Shown in pieces: positions 26,329 through 36,103 of a stretch of 64,000 bases of DNA. Numbering within the stretch: the first letter of the stretch is position 1; each line of letters starts with the position of its first letter. The DNA is from Pseudanabaenaceae cyanobacterium SKYG29 (GTDB lineage Bacteria > Cyanobacteriota > Cyanobacteriia > Pseudanabaenales > Pseudanabaenaceae). The notes under the pieces were generated by a model that was given only the letters and a program-made list of their open reading frames with translations, ran no database searches and was not told the DNA's origin. Location of the stretch: assembly GCA_025055675.1 (NCBI GenBank), contig JANWWT010000005.1:62001-126000 (forward strand). Direction: 5' to 3'. The position numbers and the translations under genes are program-made.

Positions 26329-27714
26329 ATGTCTGCCCCCTGGAGTCAACGGTTTGAGTTAGCTTTGCACCCCGCCATTGCGGAATTTAACGCCAGCATC
26401 CCCTTTGACATTGCTTTGTTGGAATATGACATCACAGGCTCCCAAGCCCACGCCCAAATGTTGGCGCACCAGGGCATCCTCACCCCCGAGGAAGCAGACA
26501 CAATTGTCAAGGGTTTAGAACAAATCCGCCAGGAATACCGATCGGGTGCCTTTCAACCAGGCATAGAGGCAGAGGACGTGCATTTTGCGGTGGAAAGACG
26601 GCTGACAGAACTGATTGGTGACCTGGGTAAAAAACTGCACACTGCCCGCTCTCGCAATGACCAAGTAGCTACTGATGTCCGCCTGTACTTGCGGGAACAA
26701 ATTCAGCTCATTAAATCTGACCTCCACAACTGGCAGCAAACTTTAGTGAACCTGGCAGAACACCACCTAGATACCCTCATTCCTGGCTATACGCACCTGC
26801 AACGGGCACAACCCATTAGCCTTGCCCATCATTTGCTAGCCTACTTTGAAATGGCAGAACGGGACTACCAACGCCTCACAGAAATCTACCAACGGGTAAA
26901 CATCTGTCCTTTGGGGGCAGGCGCACTGGCAGGCACCACTTTCCCCATCGATCGGGCTTATACTGCCCAGCTACTCAACTTCCAAGGAGTGACCCGCAAC
27001 AGCCTAGATAGTGTCAGCGATCGGGATTTTGTGGTGGAGTTTTGTTGTGCCAGTAGCCTGATCATGGTGCATTTGAGTCGACTGGCGGAAGAAGTAATTC
27101 TCTGGTCATCCCAGGAATTTCAGTTTGTCCTGCTGAGCGATCGGGTCAGCACAGGTTCCAGCATCATGCCCCAAAAGAAAAACCCCGATGTGCCAGAGTT
27201 AGTGCGGGGCAAAGCAGGGCGCGTCTTTGGGCATTTACAAGCCATATTAACTGTCCTCAAGGGCTTACCCCTTGCCTACAACAAAGATATGCAGGAAGAC
27301 AAAGAACCTCTCTTTGATACTGTTAAAACTGTGCGTGCCTGTCTGCAGGCGATGACCATCCTGCTGCAAGAGGGTTTATCTTTTCGGGTTGATTCCCTCT
27401 ATCGAGCGGTACACAGTGACTTTTCCAATGCTACGGATGTGGCTGACTACCTAGCTGCCAAGGGCATCCCCTTCCGGGAGGCTTACAACATTGTCGGACG
27501 CATCGTCAAAACTTGCATTGAAGAAGATATTTTGTTAGAACAACTCCCCCTCGATCGGTGGCAAGCATTTCATCCTCTTTTTGGTGAGGACATTTACGAC
27601 GCTATCACTCCTGAACATGTAGTAGCTGCCCGCCGCAGTTACGGTGGTACTGCCCTAGAACAGGTGAAACTACAACTAGAGGAAGCAAAGAGAATCCTAC
27701 AGGAGAGAGGTTAA
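26329..27714 (+). CDS. argH: Argininosuccinate lyase
   Basis: 461 residues, standard length. Splits argininosuccinate to arginine and fumarate, the last step of arginine synthesis. Motifs: [42 protein letters not shown], and the catalytic-serine loop [12 protein letters not shown]. All present with normal spacing. Confidence 0.97.
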   Translation: MSAPWSQRFELALHPAIAEFNASIPFDIALLEYDITGSQAHAQMLAHQGILTPEEADTIVKGLEQIRQEYRSGAFQPGIEAEDVHFAVERRLTELIGDLGKKLHTARSRNDQVATDVRLYLREQIQLIKSDLHNWQQTLVNLAEHHLDTLIPGYTHLQRAQPISLAHHLLAYFEMAERDYQRLTEIYQRVNICPLGAGALAGTTFPIDRAYTAQLLNFQGVTRNSLDSVSDRDFVVEFCCASSLIMVHLSRLAEEVILWSSQEFQFVLLSDRVSTGSSIMPQKKNPDVPELVRGKAGRVFGHLQAILTVLKGLPLAYNKDMQEDKEPLFDTVKTVRACLQAMTILLQEGLSFRVDSLYRAVHSDFSNATDVADYLAAKGIPFREAYNIVGRIVKTCIEEDILLEQLPLDRWQAFHPLFGEDIYDAITPEHVVAARRSYGGTALEQVKLQLEEAKRILQERG

Positions 27715-27761
27715 ACCAACCAAGCAGCATTGATAGAATGGGGGCAGTTTAGGTGAAACTT

Positions 27762-28046
27762 ATGGCGAAAGCAATTTGGAATGGGGCAGTGATTGCTGAG
27801 TCCGATCGGTGTGAGATTGTAGAAAACAACTACTACTTTCCCCCCGAAGCGGTAAAAAAAGAATACTTACAACCATCCGACCATCACACCACCTGTGGCT
27901 GGAAGGGAGTAGCTAGTTACTACAACGTAGTTGTGGATGGCAAAGTCAATCCCAACGCTGCCTGGTACTACCCCGACCCCAAACCCGCTGCCCAAAATAT
28001 CAAAGGCTACATTGCTTTTTGGAAAGGAGTACAAGTTCAACCCTGA
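27762..28046 (+). CDS. DUF427 family protein
   Basis: 94 residues from ATG 27762 (a GTG 9 nt upstream is also possible). The compact DUF427 pattern is seen: AIWNGAVIAES, VENNYYFPPEAV, TTCGWKGVASYYNV, and AAWYYPDPKPAAQNIKGYIAFW. It is a single beta-rich domain; the function is not known. AGG lies 8 nt before the start. Between argH and ycf4, same direction. Confidence 0.9.
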   Translation: MAKAIWNGAVIAESDRCEIVENNYYFPPEAVKKEYLQPSDHHTTCGWKGVASYYNVVVDGKVNPNAAWYYPDPKPAAQNIKGYIAFWKGVQVQP

Positions 28047-28101
28047 CATACCTCATTGCGCCCAGGGCTGGCAGAATGGAATCGTAGATTAAAACGACTG
28101 T

Positions 28102-28647
28102 ATGACTACTGAAGTTCTGCGCTATAGTATTCTTGGTTCCCGTCGCTTCAGTAACTACTTTTTCGCTGTGGTGGTAGCGATCGGCGGCATTGGTTTTACC
28201 TTGGGAGGACTATCTAGCTTTTTCCAGGTTGACCTGCTTCCCACCGCCGACCTCAAGGATTTGCAATTTATTCCCCAGGGGCTGGCACTTAGTTTCTATG
28301 GCATTGCGGGCATTTTGTTAGACATTTACCTCTGGCTGGTGATTATTCTAGACGTAGGGGGTGGTTACAACGAATTCGATCGGAGCAAGGGCATTGTCAC
28401 CATTCATCGGCGGGGCTTTTGGGGCAAAAATCGCGTAATTCATTTAGAATACCCCTTACAGGATGTGCTGGCTGTGCGGGTAGAAATTAGGGGTGGCTTA
28501 AATCCGCGGCGAGAACTGTATTTGAAAGTGAAAGGCAAACGGGACATCCCCCTAACGGAGGTGCGTGACCCCCTCCCTCTATCTGTCTTAGAAGAACGGG
28601 CGGCAGAGTTGGCAAAATTCCTGGGTGTTCCCCTAGAGGGTTTGTAA
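28102..28647 (+). CDS. ycf4: Photosystem I assembly protein Ycf4
   Basis: 181 residues. Two membrane helices (about 22-44 and 65-87) near the N-terminus and a stromal-side C-domain. Recognised motifs: ILGSRRFSNYFFA, SFYGIAGILLDIYLWLVI, VGGGYNEFDR, FWGKNR, and DIPLTEVRDPLPL. Ycf4 helps assemble the photosystem I core in the thylakoid membrane; it is needed in algae and lowers efficiency when lost in cyanobacteria. Confirms a phototrophic host. Confidence 0.95.
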   Translation: MTTEVLRYSILGSRRFSNYFFAVVVAIGGIGFTLGGLSSFFQVDLLPTADLKDLQFIPQGLALSFYGIAGILLDIYLWLVIILDVGGGYNEFDRSKGIVTIHRRGFWGKNRVIHLEYPLQDVLAVRVEIRGGLNPRRELYLKVKGKRDIPLTEVRDPLPLSVLEERAAELAKFLGVPLEGL

Positions 28648-28770
28648 GAGCTTTTTTATAGAAATACAAGAAAGTTCACAAAAACCTGAGTAAAAGCTAA
28701 GGTTCATTACAGGCAGTTTTCGTCTGTTGTGTCTGTGGGTTAACTTAACCCCAGAGAGTTGCTACTGTCC

Positions 28771-29820
28771 ATGCAAATCACAGACAATACGGTTTACTAT
28801 TTACGTCGCTCTGGCGTTCCCCTGGTGCCTGTTATGGTGTTTATCTTCTGTTTATGTTTGGGGATGGGTTTTGCCACAATCTTTGGTGCCTATCATCAAC
28901 CGCGCTGGGTGGGAGCAGAAACTTTGGTGCAGGTGCAATCTTTACATCTCAAGATCAGAGAAGTCAGGAGTTTTATCGCCCATCCCACCAGTGTGACTAG
29001 TGTTAGCTTCAGTCCCGATGGCAACAGCCTACTAACCACTTCCTCTGATGGACAGATACGGTGGTGGGACAACCAGGGGAACATGACCCGATCGCTACGG
29101 AGGGATGACAGTATTTTGTGGTCAGGGAGCTTCAGTCCCGATGGTAGTTTAGTAGTGATTGGCAAGCAGGATGGCACAGCGGAGGTATGGAACCAGGGGG
29201 GGCAACTTGTCACTGTCTTGAAGGGGCACAAAGACTGGGTAAACCAGGCTCAGTTCAGTCCCCAGGGCGATCGGATTTTGACGGCTAGTTCTGACGGTAC
29301 GGCACGGTTATGGAATTTGCAGGGACAGTTGCTTATGACGTTAACGGGGCATCAGGGAGCAGTGTGGAGTGCCAGTTTCAGCCCCAATGGCAGATTTATT
29401 GCTACGGGGGGCAGTGACAACACCGTGAGGCTCTGGGATGGGCAGGGGCGATTAGTCAATCAGTTTCGCGGTCACACCCAGTGGGTGAGGGATGTGGTGT
29501 TTAGTCCCGATGGCAAAACGATCGCTTCCGCCAGCAATGACGGCACCATTAGGTTGTGGAGTTTAAGTGGCAAGTCCGTAGTTTTACAGGGGCATGGCAA
29601 CGTAGTACGGCGGGTGCGATTTGCCCCTAATGGGAGGTTTTTAGCTTCAGCGGGGCAGGATGGCACCGTGCGTATCTGGGATAACCAGGGCAATGAAATC
29701 AGCAAACTCAACGCCCACAAAGATTGGGTCATTGGTCTCAGTTTTAGTCCCGATGGTCGTTATTTGGCTTCCAGTGCCGCTGACTTGACAGTCAAATTGT
29801 GGGACTTGGGGGGTAGCTAA
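28771..29820 (+). CDS. Membrane-anchored WD40-repeat protein
   Basis: About 349 residues. A signal-anchor helix at about 17-40 precedes seven WD40 repeats, each with the pattern SFSPDGxxLLTxSxDGxIRxWD (first at about 75, last ending ...SSAADLTVKLWDL). Seven repeats make one closed propeller, probably on the outer side of the cytoplasmic membrane or in the lumen. ATG 28771 is chosen; a TTG 12 nt upstream is possible. It lies 35 nt before a CheA-type kinase gene, so joint expression is likely. Binding partner unknown. Confidence 0.85.
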   Translation: MQITDNTVYYLRRSGVPLVPVMVFIFCLCLGMGFATIFGAYHQPRWVGAETLVQVQSLHLKIREVRSFIAHPTSVTSVSFSPDGNSLLTTSSDGQIRWWDNQGNMTRSLRRDDSILWSGSFSPDGSLVVIGKQDGTAEVWNQGGQLVTVLKGHKDWVNQAQFSPQGDRILTASSDGTARLWNLQGQLLMTLTGHQGAVWSASFSPNGRFIATGGSDNTVRLWDGQGRLVNQFRGHTQWVRDVVFSPDGKTIASASNDGTIRLWSLSGKSVVLQGHGNVVRRVRFAPNGRFLASAGQDGTVRIWDNQGNEISKLNAHKDWVIGLSFSPDGRYLASSAADLTVKLWDLGGS

Positions 29821-29855
29821 GCTAAAATTGTGGCAGTACAGGCAGACAATGAGCG

Positions 29856-32800
29856 ATGGCTATCAATCCCGAAATTCGCGACCAGGCGTACCAGTTCTTC
29901 TGTCAAGAGGCAACAGAGTTTTTACATACGATCGAGGAAGGTTTACTTACCCTCAGAAACGATCGGAGCACTGCCAATGTCCATAGAATCATGCGGGCAG
30001 CCCATTCCATCAAGGGGGGAGCAGCTAGTGTCGAACTAGAAGGGATTAAGAAAATTGCTCACAAATTGGAAGATGTCTTTCGTGCTCTTTACAACTGGGA
30101 GGGGGAAATCGATCGGGACATGGAAGAACTTCTCCTGCATGCCTTTGATGCCCTGCGTACTCCCTTAATGGCACAAATCCAAACGGGCACATACAATGAA
30201 GCCGATGCTCTTGCCCATGCCCAACCCATCTTTGAGACCCTAGAAGCCCTCCTAGGCGAAAGTCTGCATCAGGTAGACAAAGCTCTGCCGACGGCGGCAG
30301 AATTGGGAGTAGATATTGCGGCAGTAGTCTTTAGTGGGGATGTGCAACAGGGCATTGAGCACCTAGAGAGTGTGTTGCAAGACCCCCAAGCAGAGGTAGT
30401 AGGCGAATTTCGGGCAGAAGCAGAGGTATTTGCTGGCATTGGCGAGTTGTTGAATCTACCAGGGTTTACCGCCATTGCCCGGGCGGTCTTAGCAGCTATC
30501 AATCAACATCCCCAGCACATCCGAGAGATTGCCCCCATTGCTATTGCTAATTTCCGTGCTGCCCAAGCCCAAGTTTTAGCAGGAGACCGCCAAGAGGGGG
30601 GAAAGCCCAGCCCTGACCTACTGCGATGGACGGAATCACCAGCAGCCCTCCAGACGGAAAAAAAAGACCGCCTCCTGCCCTCGGAAGAATTAAACTTTGA
30701 CAGTTGGCTAGAAGAAGACTTTACCCTACCGATCGAGCCTATGGAGGACAATCTGGTGGCGGATTTGGGGGAGTGGCTGACAGAAGAAGAAGAATCAACT
30801 GTCTTGCAGGATTTGACAGAGATTACTAGCGACATAGAGGACTGGCTACCAGAGGGGGGAGAGGAGGAAGAAGTCACCATCATTCAAGTAGCTTCTACCA
30901 GCAGTGATGCAGAGAATTGGCTGACAGAAGAAAAAGCAAGGACAGCGCCTATAGCAAGGCGAGAACCTGCTCCCCAGATAGAACCCCAGAGAGCTGAAAA
31001 AACTGCCCCCGATCGTACACCTGCCCAGATGACAGAAGTGATCAGGGTAGATTTGCAGAGGTTAGAGCGGTTGAACAACTTAGTAGGGGAATTAGTGACA
31101 GCGGAAAATGGCACAGAACTACAGCTACAACAATTACAGAGTGCCATCAAACAACTCCAAGAACGCTTTACTATTTTTGAACGACTGAATCGCAATCTGC
31201 AAACCTGGTTAGACCAAAGTCAGAAAATTCAGGTGAGAAATGCCCTGCGCACTCAGGATCAAGAATTTGACCCCCTGCAAATGGACTACTATAGTCCCCT
31301 GTACACCATGATTCAGGAATCTATCGAAGAGATTGCCCAGATGGGGGAAAAGGTACAGGACATTACCCTGGTTGCTCAGGAGGCAAGAAACATTCAACGG
31401 AAAAAGCAACAGACCCTACGGCAGTTAAGAAATGACTTACTATGGGCACGCATGTTGCCTCTGGGGGATATATTGAATCGCTTCCCCCGCATGGTAAGGG
31501 ATTTATCGTTGAAATATCAGAAGGCAGTTAGTTGTCGAGTAGTGGGGGCAAACACCCTAGTGGACAAACAGATGCTCGAAAAACTCTATGACCCCCTGGT
31601 ACATTTAGTGCGCAATGCTTTTGATCACGGTATTGAAAATTCTCCTGCGGAGAGAGCGTCCCTGGGCAAAGCAGAGGAGGGCATGATTGAAATTCGCGCC
31701 TATCACCAGGGTAACCAAACGTTTATTGTAGTACAGGATGACGGCAGAGGAATTGACCCCCAAAAGGTAGTCAGCAAGGCGATTGAAAAGGGAATTATCA
31801 CCCCTGACCAAGCCCAGAGTTTAAGTCAGCAGCAGATTTATGAATTACTCTTTGCCCCTGGCTTTTCCACAGCGGATAAAGTTACCGACCTGTCGGGGCG
31901 AGGGATGGGTATGGATGCTGTCTTGTCCCAAGTGCAGGCCCTCAAAGGTAGTATCACGATCGAGTCGGAGGTAGGGAAAGGAACAGTCTTTACCTTGCGC
32001 TTCCCCCTTACCCTGACGATTAGTAAGTTGTTGATTGCGCGGGTACAGGGTCGCCCGTTGGCAGTGCCCGTGGATTCTCTAGTATCTGTCATTTCCACCG
32101 ACCGATCGGCAATTGAGACAATATGGGGGAAAGAATTCTACCGCTATGACAGAATCTTGGTGCCCATATATCCCAGCCATTTTTTGGGAAGTCATTATCC
32201 GCTCCCCGCTGTTGTCAGTAAAGTGCAGGCAGGTTTAGATTTGCCTGAAGACACTGTACCGTTACTGTTGATTGCCCTGGGCAACAGAACGATCGCCTTG
32301 CTGGCAGAACAGATCATTACCGAACAGGAACTGGTGATCAAGCCCTTTAGTCCCCTCATTCCCCATCCCAGTTATTTTTATGGTTGTACGATTTTGGGGG
32401 ATGGTTCACTGGTACCTGTCCTGGATACTGCTGCCCTCATCAGTCAGTGGTTAGAAACCCAGGGCAGTGCTCCCGCGGTTACGCCAGTTACTGTTCCTAC
32501 TGTGAGCTTTGCGGTTGGCGAGTCTCACCGAGCGGCTGTGCCCACGATTTTAGTGGTTGATGATTCTCTCACTGCCAGACAAACTTTGGCTCTAACCCTA
32601 GAACGGGCAGGTTATGAGGTGGTGCAAGCGGGGGATGGACAAGAGGCGCTGGACAAGTTGAAAAAACACAACATCAAAGCTGTCTTTTGCGATGTGGAAA
32701 TGCCTGTGATGAATGGATTTGAATTTTTAACTAACTGTCGCAAAGAATACAGTGCCGATCGGTTACCTGTAATCATGCTCACCTCCAGGGCGGGGGAACG

Positions 32801-32921
32801 CCATCGGGGCATTGCCAAGTTACTAGGGGCTAATCACTACCTGACCAAACCATTTTTGGAAGGAGATTTGTTGCAAACTCTACAGAATTGTCTGTCCCAA
32901 ACTGCCCTAGTCTCTACCTAG
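29856..32921 (+). CDS. CheA-type hybrid histidine kinase (Hpt-HATPase-CheW-REC)
   Basis: 1021 residues. Order: Hpt domain with phosphorylated His50 in AHSIKGGAAS; an acidic low-complexity linker (about 255-385); dimerisation and HATPase domains with the N box LVHLVRNAFDHGIE and G boxes DDGRGID and GRGMGMD; CheW-like domain; C-terminal receiver VVDDSLTARQ with the acceptor Asp in FCDVEMPVMNG. This is the architecture of cyanobacterial PixL/PilL-type kinases that steer phototaxis or type IV pili. It lies outside the chemosensory locus at 35-48 kb and on the other strand. The 3' end overlaps the convergent livG-type gene by 15 nt. Confidence 0.92.
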   Translation: MAINPEIRDQAYQFFCQEATEFLHTIEEGLLTLRNDRSTANVHRIMRAAHSIKGGAASVELEGIKKIAHKLEDVFRALYNWEGEIDRDMEELLLHAFDALRTPLMAQIQTGTYNEADALAHAQPIFETLEALLGESLHQVDKALPTAAELGVDIAAVVFSGDVQQGIEHLESVLQDPQAEVVGEFRAEAEVFAGIGELLNLPGFTAIARAVLAAINQHPQHIREIAPIAIANFRAAQAQVLAGDRQEGGKPSPDLLRWTESPAALQTEKKDRLLPSEELNFDSWLEEDFTLPIEPMEDNLVADLGEWLTEEEESTVLQDLTEITSDIEDWLPEGGEEEEVTIIQVASTSSDAENWLTEEKARTAPIARREPAPQIEPQRAEKTAPDRTPAQMTEVIRVDLQRLERLNNLVGELVTAENGTELQLQQLQSAIKQLQERFTIFERLNRNLQTWLDQSQKIQVRNALRTQDQEFDPLQMDYYSPLYTMIQESIEEIAQMGEKVQDITLVAQEARNIQRKKQQTLRQLRNDLLWARMLPLGDILNRFPRMVRDLSLKYQKAVSCRVVGANTLVDKQMLEKLYDPLVHLVRNAFDHGIENSPAERASLGKAEEGMIEIRAYHQGNQTFIVVQDDGRGIDPQKVVSKAIEKGIITPDQAQSLSQQQIYELLFAPGFSTADKVTDLSGRGMGMDAVLSQVQALKGSITIESEVGKGTVFTLRFPLTLTISKLLIARVQGRPLAVPVDSLVSVISTDRSAIETIWGKEFYRYDRILVPIYPSHFLGSHYPLPAVVSKVQAGLDLPEDTVPLLLIALGNRTIALLAEQIITEQELVIKPFSPLIPHPSYFYGCTILGDGSLVPVLDTAALISQWLETQGSAPAVTPVTVPTVSFAVGESHRAAVPTILVVDDSLTARQTLALTLERAGYEVVQAGDGQEALDKLKKHNIKAVFCDVEMPVMNGFEFLTNCRKEYSADRLPVIMLTSRAGERHRGIAKLLGANHYLTKPFLEGDLLQTLQNCLSQTALVST

Positions 32922-33677
32922 GTAGGCTTCTAGGACCCGATCGTTGTGCATAATCTCCTGGGGAGTACCATCGGCAAGGTTTTGTCCTTCTGCCAAGACC
33001 CAAATGTGACTGCACAGAGACATGATCACATCCATGTTATGTTCAATAATGAGGAAACTGATGCCATCTCTATTCCAGGTTTGAATGTAATCACAGATAC
33101 TTTCTAGCAGAGCGGGATTGACACCAGCGGCTGGTTCATCTAGGAGGATTAACTTGGGTCTGGTCATCAAGGTTCTAGCTAATTCCAGGAGTTTGCGCTG
33201 TCCCCCCGACAGACTACCAGCATATTGGTCTTTCATCTCCTCTAAACCAACGGAAGCTAAAAACTCCCTGGCTTCTTCCCGCCGTTGTCTTTCTTCCTGG
33301 GCAATTTTTTTACCCCGTAACCATACATTCCAGAACTTCTCCCCTGTCTGATTGGGGGCACCCAGTAGCATGTTTTCCATGACCGTCAAACGGGCGAGCA
33401 CTCGTGGTACTTGGAATGTGCGGACCATGCCCAGCTGGGCGATTTGGTGGGGGGACTTGTTCCCGATGGGATAGCCGTCAAAATAGACACGCCCCCGATC
33501 GGGGGGAATAAAATTACAGAGCAAATTAAAAAACGTCGTCTTGCCGGCACCGTTGGGACCAATCAAGCCCGTGATACTACCCCGCGGTACCTCGATACCC
33601 GCTTCATAAACCGCCTGGACACCACCAAAGCGTTTGCAGAGATTTTCCGCTTTGAGAATCGGTACTGTTTGAGTCAT
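32907..33677 (-). CDS. Branched-chain/neutral amino acid-type ABC transporter ATPase (LivG/NatA-like)
   Basis: 256 residues. Walker A GPNGAGKTT, signature LSGGQRKLLELARTL, Walker B LILLDEPAAGVNP, H-loop in IIEHNMD. The form RTFQVPRVLARLTVMENMLLG and the C-terminal GQNLADGTPQEIMHNDRVLEAYLG are typical of LivG-like subunits. Cyanobacterial members include NatA of the neutral amino acid transporter and UrtD of the urea transporter. No permease or binding protein gene is adjacent, as is common for scattered nat genes. Convergent with the hybrid kinase gene. Confidence 0.85.
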   Translation of the reverse strand: MTQTVPILKAENLCKRFGGVQAVYEAGIEVPRGSITGLIGPNGAGKTTFFNLLCNFIPPDRGRVYFDGYPIGNKSPHQIAQLGMVRTFQVPRVLARLTVMENMLLGAPNQTGEKFWNVWLRGKKIAQEERQRREEAREFLASVGLEEMKDQYAGSLSGGQRKLLELARTLMTRPKLILLDEPAAGVNPALLESICDYIQTWNRDGISFLIIEHNMDVIMSLCSHIWVLAEGQNLADGTPQEIMHNDRVLEAYLGRD

Positions 33678-33699
33678 GGCAATTTCCCCCTTTGCACAC

Positions 33700-34530
33700 C
33701 TAAATCTGTTTTAACAGCCAAAATCCCGCTAACTTTTCCTCCGCTGGTGTTCTCTGCAGACAGAGAAAATGGACACCCCCTGCCTCCTGTTTGGCAGTTT
33801 CAAACTGGGCAGCCACCTCTAGGTCAGGAATATCTGCCACGATCCAACTACTATCGGCACCAGCGTCTAGGCGTAACTGTACTCGATCGTTACGGGGATA
33901 GAAGCGCAGAAACACAGGGTCAACCCCCGACATCCAGGCGGCAATAGCAGTAGCTCTGGGGGAAACCAGCAGCACCCCTGGGATAATCTGCTCAGGCGGG
34001 AGGGGACAGGGGAACAACTCACCAAAATCCATATCCCATTCCTCTGCCCTCTGCAACTCCGCCCCTGGGAGGGAAAGTACCTGCCAGCGATCGGCAACAA
34101 GGGCCGCGGGAAGGGGTTGGGGCACGATTTGACCAGGGGGGGTCAAGGGGAGGGGATTGGGGTCAGGAGCTTGGAAACCGGATTCCTGGGGATAGACAGT
34201 TGCCATTCGTTCCTGCAACCAGTCCGCCATAGCAAAGAGTCGCCGCGAAGCCTGGGGTAATAATCCCGCCTGTTGACAACCTCTAGTGATAATGTTGGTC
34301 ATGCTAGAGCGAAAAAAACGCACCTTGAGGGGAGTTACGCCTGTTTGCTGCAGGAGTTGACTCAGTTCTTGCCCTAGCCAGGCAGAGTTAACAGTATCTG
34401 GGGGACAGCGTTGCACATAAGTAAAAGACCGATCGGGATTGCAAATCAACAACTCCCATATCTTTCTACCATTTTCATCTAGGACAGGGCGGGAATAGAA
34501 ATCCAGTTCCCACCGCACAGGGTTTGCCAT
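33700..34530 (-). CDS. Tab2/Atab2-family RNA-binding protein
   Basis: 276 residues matching the DUF1092/Tab2 family: WELDFYSRPVLDENGRKIWELLIC at the start (split here), VRFFRSSMTNIITRGCQ in the middle, and the C-terminal DPVFLRFYPRNDRVQLRLDAG with FLCLQRTPAEEKLAGFWLL. Tab2 in Chlamydomonas binds psaB mRNA for photosystem I translation, and Atab2 in plants acts on both photosystems. The cyanobacterial homologues are presumed to act on photosystem mRNA; that is inference. It lies 22 nt upstream of the livG-type gene. Confidence 0.85.
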   Translation of the reverse strand: MANPVRWELDFYSRPVLDENGRKIWELLICNPDRSFTYVQRCPPDTVNSAWLGQELSQLLQQTGVTPLKVRFFRSSMTNIITRGCQQAGLLPQASRRLFAMADWLQERMATVYPQESGFQAPDPNPLPLTPPGQIVPQPLPAALVADRWQVLSLPGAELQRAEEWDMDFGELFPCPLPPEQIIPGVLLVSPRATAIAAWMSGVDPVFLRFYPRNDRVQLRLDAGADSSWIVADIPDLEVAAQFETAKQEAGGVHFLCLQRTPAEEKLAGFWLLKQI

Positions 34531-34568
34531 TGATACCTCAACTACTGCCGCCCTCTATTTTATACAGA

Positions 34569-34700
34569 TTGACATACCCCCGCCCTAAAGGGCAGAGATT
34601 CTTGCCCTTGGTTTATCGACAACACTTACAAGTTCTAGTGTTCGGCGAGCTCACTCGAGCCGAGGTGTTTATCTCCCCATCAGTCGGCGAGGCAGTTCCC
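34569..34700 (-). mobile_element. Right-end remnant of an IS605/IS1341-type element, with hairpins
   Basis: Minus strand 34605-34569 reads GAATCTCTGCCC-TTTA-GGGC, then GTATGTCAA, the usual right end of IS605/IS1341 elements (hairpin, then TGTCAA). The intact element at 61413 ends the same way. At 34643-34662 is a hairpin (CGGCGAGCTC/GAGCCG) shared with the intact element's far end at 62653-62672. This is a decayed element, continuous with the tnpB fragment next to it. Confidence 0.7.
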
Positions 34701-35002
34701 TTTTGCCTAAAAGTACTCAATCCCCTCTTTCCAGAGAAAAGCAGACTAGGTAAATTTACACTACCACCATACTGTTTTTTCTTGAAGACTGGATAAACTG
34801 AAGGCGCCTAATTGTCTGTTGTAACAGCACGCAACCTACCTCTCAGTGAGCATGGCTCTGTTCTTGTCGTTCCCACCATGCTTCAGTCCCTATAGCTAGA
34901 GCACGATTATAGACCAATCGGGTACAACTAATAGCCTTCTTGAGCAATACTGCTCGCTCTGGAGTCAGGTAAAAGTGGTACTGGTAGCTTTTTGTGCTAT
35001 GG
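34700..35002 (-). pseudogene. Decayed tnpB (RNA-guided nuclease of IS605/IS1341 group), N-terminal remnant
   Basis: Minus-strand translation from about 34995 gives SYQYHFYLTPERAVLL, then KKAISCTRLVYNRALAIG and EAWWERQEQ, matching residues 5-48 of the intact TnpB at 61454-62611 before a stop. A second piece near 34755-34800 gives PVFKKKQYGGS, matching residues 100-110. The start codon, about 50 residues between the pieces, and the whole RuvC and zinc-finger half are missing. Nothing functional remains. 35003-35059 shows no feature. Confidence 0.85.
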
Positions 35003-35059
35003 TCGACATCGACCCTAATTTTTTCAATGACAAGATGCTGGTTTTGGAGGATGGTTATC

Positions 35060-36103
35060 CTACAAGTAGTTCATAATAAATTGACTGATGGCTTCTATTT
35101 TCAGAGTATGTTGCACTACCCCCAAATCTATAGCTGCTTTGGGCATACCAAAAACCGCACAGCCCTCTTCATCCTGGGCTACTGTAACGCCTCCCGCCAA
35201 GGCAATTGTTTGTAATCCCTGTGCACCGTCATCTCCCATTCCCGTTAATAAAATACCCATGCATGCACTGCCATAATTCAATGCCACCGATCGAAACATG
35301 ACATTTACGGAAGGACAGTGTCTCTCCATTTCATAGGGGGGTGACAGTATAATTTTTCCATATTTAGAAACCTCTAAGTTAAACTGATCGGGAGCATAGT
35401 AAACTATGCCTGGTTGTAATTCTTCCCCCACTTCAGCAATTTTTACTCGTAACTGACACTCCTGATTCATCCAGTTAACTAAGCCATCCAAAAAGCCAAT
35501 GCTAATGTGTTGCGTGCAGAGAATTGGTAAGGGGAAGTCTTTGGGTAATTGGCAAAGAATCTTCCCTACTGCTTGCGGTCCACCTGTAGAAGCGCCGATG
35601 GCAATAATCTTTATTGAGTCATGTTTTTCTGTCTGAATTTTAGGCTGGACTGCCTGTCTAGGAAGAGCACTAGAAGTAGGAGATGGTCGGAGGGGACGGG
35701 TAAAAACTTTCACCCCTGCTAAGATGCGAATTTTTTGCACAATTTCCGATCGATCGTAGTCCTCTAATAACCCTGTTTCTGGTTTAGCTACAACATCAAT
35801 TGCTCCTGCTTCCAATAGCTGAAATACATTTTGTTCTTGCCCTTTACCCACTCCCACACTGATAACTAAAATTGGCTTGGGATAGCGGGACATGAGTTGT
35901 CTAGTTAACTCTAACCCATCCATCCCTTTCATATACAAATCAGTACAAACTACGTCAGGGTTGACCTTAGGGATTTGCAGCAGAGCGTCTATACCGTTAG
36001 TGGCAGTTCCCACTAATTTAATGTCAGGAGCAGAGTCAATGATATTACTAAGAACCTGCAGAGCGATCGGTGAATCTTCTACAACAAAAACCCCGATCGT
36101 CAT
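35060..36103 (-). CDS. cheB: Chemoreceptor glutamate methylesterase CheB
   Basis: 347 residues. The N-terminal receiver has acceptor Asp55 (VVCTDLYMKGMDG) and Lys in VAKPETG. A linker leads to the methylesterase domain with the full catalytic triad: Ser172 (GASTGG), His199 (CTQHI), Asp291 (LTGMGDDG). It removes methyl groups from receptor glutamates when phosphorylated by CheA. Last gene of the chemosensory locus; its start overlaps the stop of the receiver gene by 4 nt (ATGA). Confidence 0.95.
   Translation of the reverse strand: MTIGVFVVEDSPIALQVLSNIIDSAPDIKLVGTATNGIDALLQIPKVNPDVVCTDLYMKGMDGLELTRQLMSRYPKPILVISVGVGKGQEQNVFQLLEAGAIDVVAKPETGLLEDYDRSEIVQKIRILAGVKVFTRPLRPSPTSSALPRQAVQPKIQTEKHDSIKIIAIGASTGGPQAVGKILCQLPKDFPLPILCTQHISIGFLDGLVNWMNQECQLRVKIAEVGEELQPGIVYYAPDQFNLEVSKYGKIILSPPYEMERHCPSVNVMFRSVALNYGSACMGILLTGMGDDGAQGLQTIALAGGVTVAQDEEGCAVFGMPKAAIDLGVVQHTLKIEAISQFIMNYL

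Noticed and set aside
32907-32921. Overlap of the hybrid kinase and livG-type genes as a regulatory antisense pair
   Set aside because: Several convergent pairs in this window overlap by 4-15 nt; it looks like general compactness.
34994-35215. 73-residue plus-strand ORF after the tnpB remnant
   Set aside because: It runs opposite the tnpB remnant and the 3' end of cheB and has no family features.
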